Of a stretch of DNA of 16,387 nucleotides, positions 14,122 through 16,387 are shown in pieces. The stretch is taken from assembly GCA_964572225.1 (NCBI GenBank), contig CAZNFR010000081.1, forward strand, positions 1-16,387, given 5' to 3'. Below the pieces are notes generated by a model that was given only the letters and a program-made list of their open reading frames with translations, ran no database searches and was not told where the DNA came from. The position numbers were made by a program, and so were the translations under genes. The stretch is from CAZNFR01 sp964572225 (lineage in GTDB: Bacteria > Bacteroidota > Bacteroidia > Bacteroidales > GCA-2748055). Position 1 is the stretch's first letter. The number at the start of each line of letters is the position of its first letter.

Positions 14122-15483
14122 ATGATGAAGAGAAGAGATTTTATCAAAACATCGGCCTTAGCCGGCGCAGCACTGCATTCCCCACTTTTGAACTTTCCCG
14201 GAAGTGTTAAAAAGGAAAAGGTGAGACTGGGTTTTATCGGATTGGGACTGAGAGGGTGCAATCATTTGCAGAATATTCTCAACCGTGAGGATACCCTGGT
14301 TACTGCCCTCTGTGATATTGATACCCGCAGGCTTGATATCGCTGAAAAAATGATCATGGATGCCGGGGCACCAAAAGCGGCAGTTTTTTCAGCCCATGAA
14401 TATGCTTACAGGGACCTGCTCGAACTCGGGAATGTTGACGGGGTCATTATCTCCACACCCTGGTTATGGCATACCCCAATGGCGGTAGACTGTATGAAAG
14501 CAGGAAAGTATGCCGGACTGGAGGTGTCGGCAGCGACTACCATGGCCGAGTGCTGGGACCTGGTCAATACCTACGAGTCGACCGGTACCCCGCTAATGAT
14601 CCTGGAGAATGTTTGTTACCGCAGGGATGTGATGGCGGTACTGAATATGGTGAGACAGGGGCTGTTTGGTGAAATGATGCATGCGCGTTGCGGATACCAG
14701 CATGATCTGAGAGAAGTGAAATTCAACGATGGTACCCAACCTTACGGAGGGGGAGTGGAGTTTGGAGAAAAAGCAATTTCAGAGGCCAGATGGAGAACCC
14801 AACATTCCCTGAAGCGGAATGCCGATTTGTATCCCACTCACGGATTGGGTCCGGTGGCCTGTATGATGGATATCAACCGGGGAAACCGGTTTACCCGAAT
14901 CTCCTCATTTGCCACTAAGGCCAGGGGACTAAAAGATTATATAGTGAATCACCCTAAAGGGGGACCGGATCATCCCAATGCAAAACTCGACTGGAAACTG
15001 GGGGATGTGATTACTTCAACCATTGAGACTGCCATGGGTGAGACCATCATTGTAACGCACGATTGTAACCTTCCCAGGCCTTATTCGCTAGGCTTCCGGG
15101 TTCAGGGAACCCGCGGACTCACCGAATTTGATTATCACAGTCAGAGAATTTATGTGGAAGGGGAAAATGAGGCACACCGCTGGGACGGGATGGATGAAGT
15201 CCTCAAAAAATATGATCATCCACTGTGGCAGAAGTATGGGGATTATGCCACCGGATCGGGTCATGGGGGAATGGACTTCTTTGTGGATCATGCCTTTGTG
15301 GAGATGATAAAGAGAGAGGAGGAGGCCCCCCTCGATGCTTACGATGCAGCAGCCTGGAGTGCGGTTACCCCGCTTTCCGAAAAGTCGATTGAGGGAGGAG
15401 GAGCAGCCCTGGATTTTCCGGATTTCACAAGAGGTAAATGGATAAAAAGGAAACCGGTTTTCGCCCTGAATGATGAGTATTAA
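14122..15483 (+). CDS. GH109 alpha-N-acetylgalactosaminidase, Tat-exported
   Basis: A 453-residue Gfo/Idh-fold protein that I recognise as glycoside hydrolase family 109, retaining enzymes that cleave terminal alpha-GalNAc with a tightly bound NAD+. The twin-arginine signal is MMKRRDFIKTSALAGAAL (Arg 4-5). The Rossmann loop is GFIGLGLRGCNH. Long stretches match the Elizabethkingia enzyme as remembered: LEVSAATTMAECWD (133-146), LENVCYRRDVMAVLNMV (161-177), GYQHDLR (191-197), GVEFGEKAISEARWRT (211-226), LYPTHGLGP (236-244), MMDINRGNR (248-256), NPNAK-like HPNAKLDWKLGD and the end PLSEKSIEGGGA. The EKP motif of true dehydrogenases is replaced by EVSA, as in GH109. The Tyr and His in YQHD and YPTH, implicated in catalysis, are present. 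Tat export fits a protein that must leave the cell folded around NAD. It lies 60 nt after the GH2 gene and 20 nt before the EamA gene. Confidence 0.92.
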   Translation: MMKRRDFIKTSALAGAALHSPLLNFPGSVKKEKVRLGFIGLGLRGCNHLQNILNREDTLVTALCDIDTRRLDIAEKMIMDAGAPKAAVFSAHEYAYRDLLELGNVDGVIISTPWLWHTPMAVDCMKAGKYAGLEVSAATTMAECWDLVNTYESTGTPLMILENVCYRRDVMAVLNMVRQGLFGEMMHARCGYQHDLREVKFNDGTQPYGGGVEFGEKAISEARWRTQHSLKRNADLYPTHGLGPVACMMDINRGNRFTRISSFATKARGLKDYIVNHPKGGPDHPNAKLDWKLGDVITSTIETAMGETIIVTHDCNLPRPYSLGFRVQGTRGLTEFDYHSQRIYVEGENEAHRWDGMDEVLKKYDHPLWQKYGDYATGSGHGGMDFFVDHAFVEMIKREEEAPLDAYDAAAWSAVTPLSEKSIEGGGAALDFPDFTRGKWIKRKPVFALNDEY

Positions 15484-15491
15484 TCCCTGCG

Positions 15492-15498
15492 AAAGGAA
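15492..15498 (+). promoter_or_regulatory. Ribosome binding site deciding a TTG start
   Basis: AAAGGAA ends 5 nt before TTG at 15504 and gives a true Shine-Dalgarno (core AGGA), unusual in this window where most genes lack one. It supports the non-ATG start of the EamA gene over the first in-frame ATG at 15537, which would cut into the first membrane helix. Confidence 0.6.
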
Positions 15499-15503
15499 AT
15501 AGT

Positions 15504-16387
15504 TTGAGTGAAAAGAGCAATCTGAATACAGCATTCATGGCAATCCTTGCCTGTTTGCTTTGGTCAACGGCATTTGTAGGGATTAAGATCGGTCTTCCGT
15601 ATACTTCCCCCTTACAATTTGCTGGAATCCGATTTTTTATTTCCGGACTGATGATCCTTCCTTTTGCGGGCAATCCGTTAAGGAATCTTGGGATCATCCG
15701 CAATAATCTGAAAGCGGTGCTTTTGGTTGCACTAATGAATACCTTTATCCAGTATACCCTTTTCTATTTGGGTATAAGCATGGTGCCCGCTGCTCTTGCC
15801 GCCATTCTTATCGGCAGTGGTCCGCTTTTTATTGCCATAACCTCTCATTTTATGATGCCGGATGACAGGATCAACTCTACCCGTTTTTTCATTTTCCTTC
15901 TGGGTATTGCAGGAATTGTACTGGTGAGTATTGGTCGTAACAGCTTCACCACGGCCGAAGAAGTGGGTTTGCTCGGAGTGTTTTTGCTGGTATTGGTCAA
16001 CATATCCTCCGGAATCGGGAACATTGTTGTTGCCCGGGATGCTCGTAATGTACCACCCCTGGTTCTGAGCTCCACTTCCATGATCCTGGGAGGGGGGAGT
16101 CTTTTCCTTATTTCTCTCCCATTTGAAGGGTACCAATCCCAACCCAAGCCCGCAGAGTATTACCTTTCCCTTTTGTGGCTGAGCTTTCTTTCGGCTGCTG
16201 CCTTTTCCATATGGTTTTCGCTTTTAAAAAGACCAGGGGTTAAGGTTTCAGATCTGAATTTCTGGAAATTCCTGATCCCCGTCGCCGGAGCCGTTCTTGC
16301 ATGGTTAATCCTGCCCGATGAAAAACCCGGTCTGGTGGCTGTCAGCGGGATGGGGATCATTGCTGTGGCCCTGATCTTGCTGAATAT
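15504..16387 (+). CDS. EamA/DMT-family transporter, 3' end outside window
   Basis: An inner-membrane protein of the EamA (drug/metabolite transporter) family, open to the window edge with at least 294 residues, so nearly complete at the family's usual length of about 290-300. It reads MSEKSNLNTAF then AILACLLWSTAFVGIKIGL, the typical first helix with the WSTAFVGIK motif. IRFFISGLMILP, a loop, LMNTFIQYTLFYLGIS, AAILIGSGPLFIAI and FLLGIAGIVLVSIG follow, i.e. the first five-helix repeat. A second repeat starts near LLGVFLLVLVNISSGIGN. It starts with TTG, supported by a Shine-Dalgarno sequence; upstream the frame closes with TGA at 15474. It lies 20 nt after the GH109 stop, so it is likely co-transcribed. 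Members usually export small metabolites; a sugar or amino acid are both possible here. Confidence 0.88.
   Translation, partial: MSEKSNLNTAFMAILACLLWSTAFVGIKIGLPYTSPLQFAGIRFFISGLMILPFAGNPLRNLGIIRNNLKAVLLVALMNTFIQYTLFYLGISMVPAALAAILIGSGPLFIAITSHFMMPDDRINSTRFFIFLLGIAGIVLVSIGRNSFTTAEEVGLLGVFLLVLVNISSGIGNIVVARDARNVPPLVLSSTSMILGGGSLFLISLPFEGYQSQPKPAEYYLSLLWLSFLSAAAFSIWFSLLKRPGVKVSDLNFWKFLIPVAGAVLAWLILPDEKPGLVAVSGMGIIAVALILLN

Noticed and set aside
15732..16360. Three overlapping minus-strand frames near the right edge
   Set aside because: The plus strand here encodes a continuous EamA membrane protein; the antisense frames are polar, low-complexity and unlike any family.

Overview
The window looks like chromosomal DNA of a member of the Bacteroidota, probably a free-living or gut/marine Bacteroidales-type organism. 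This is an inference from several things: protein families typical of the phylum (a DUF3127 protein, a stand-alone MnmD, an SSS symporter next to Tat-exported Gfo/Idh proteins), genes with little or no Shine-Dalgarno sequence, moderate GC with very AT-rich intergenic DNA, and a TAnnTTTG-type -7 box upstream of mnmD. I see no rRNA, tRNA, CRISPR array, insertion sequence or phage module.

Left part (1-5.4 kb) is mostly housekeeping. It starts with the 3' end of a sensor histidine kinase (+). A minus-strand trio follows: an SSB-like DUF3127 protein, a membrane-anchored FKBP-type prolyl isomerase with a clear intrinsic terminator, and the tRNA methyltransferase MnmD. An extremely AT-rich divergent region then leads to a plus-strand pair. 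Its first gene encodes a tyrosine-recombinase-like protein whose catalytic residues appear to be gone, and it overlaps a class I SAM methyltransferase gene. That pair runs tail to tail, with an 11-nt overlap, into a minus-strand TtcA-family tRNA thiolase gene.

Right part (5.4-16.4 kb) is a carbohydrate locus. A Tat-exported Gfo/Idh/MocA protein is read to the left. Divergently, a six-gene co-directional cluster encodes: SSS-family Na+/solute symporter, sugar nucleotidyltransferase, NahK-type N-acetylhexosamine 1-kinase, secreted five-domain GH2 beta-galactosidase, Tat-exported GH109 alpha-N-acetylgalactosaminidase, and an EamA-type transporter that runs off the window edge. Gaps inside the cluster are 98, 27, 13, 60 and 20 nt.

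Read together, the cluster suggests a scavenging route for Gal/GalNAc-containing glycans such as O-glycan cores. Periplasmic GH2 would remove beta-galactose and GH109 would release alpha-GalNAc. The symporter would import a freed sugar, NahK would phosphorylate the HexNAc at C1, and the nucleotidyltransferase would turn it directly into a UDP-sugar. There is no SusC/SusD pair, no HexNAc-6-phosphate deacetylase or deaminase and no GH112 phosphorylase in view, so the locus differs from both the classic polysaccharide utilisation locus and the bifidobacterial lacto-N-biose pathway. The individual family calls are strong. The joined-up pathway is inference.
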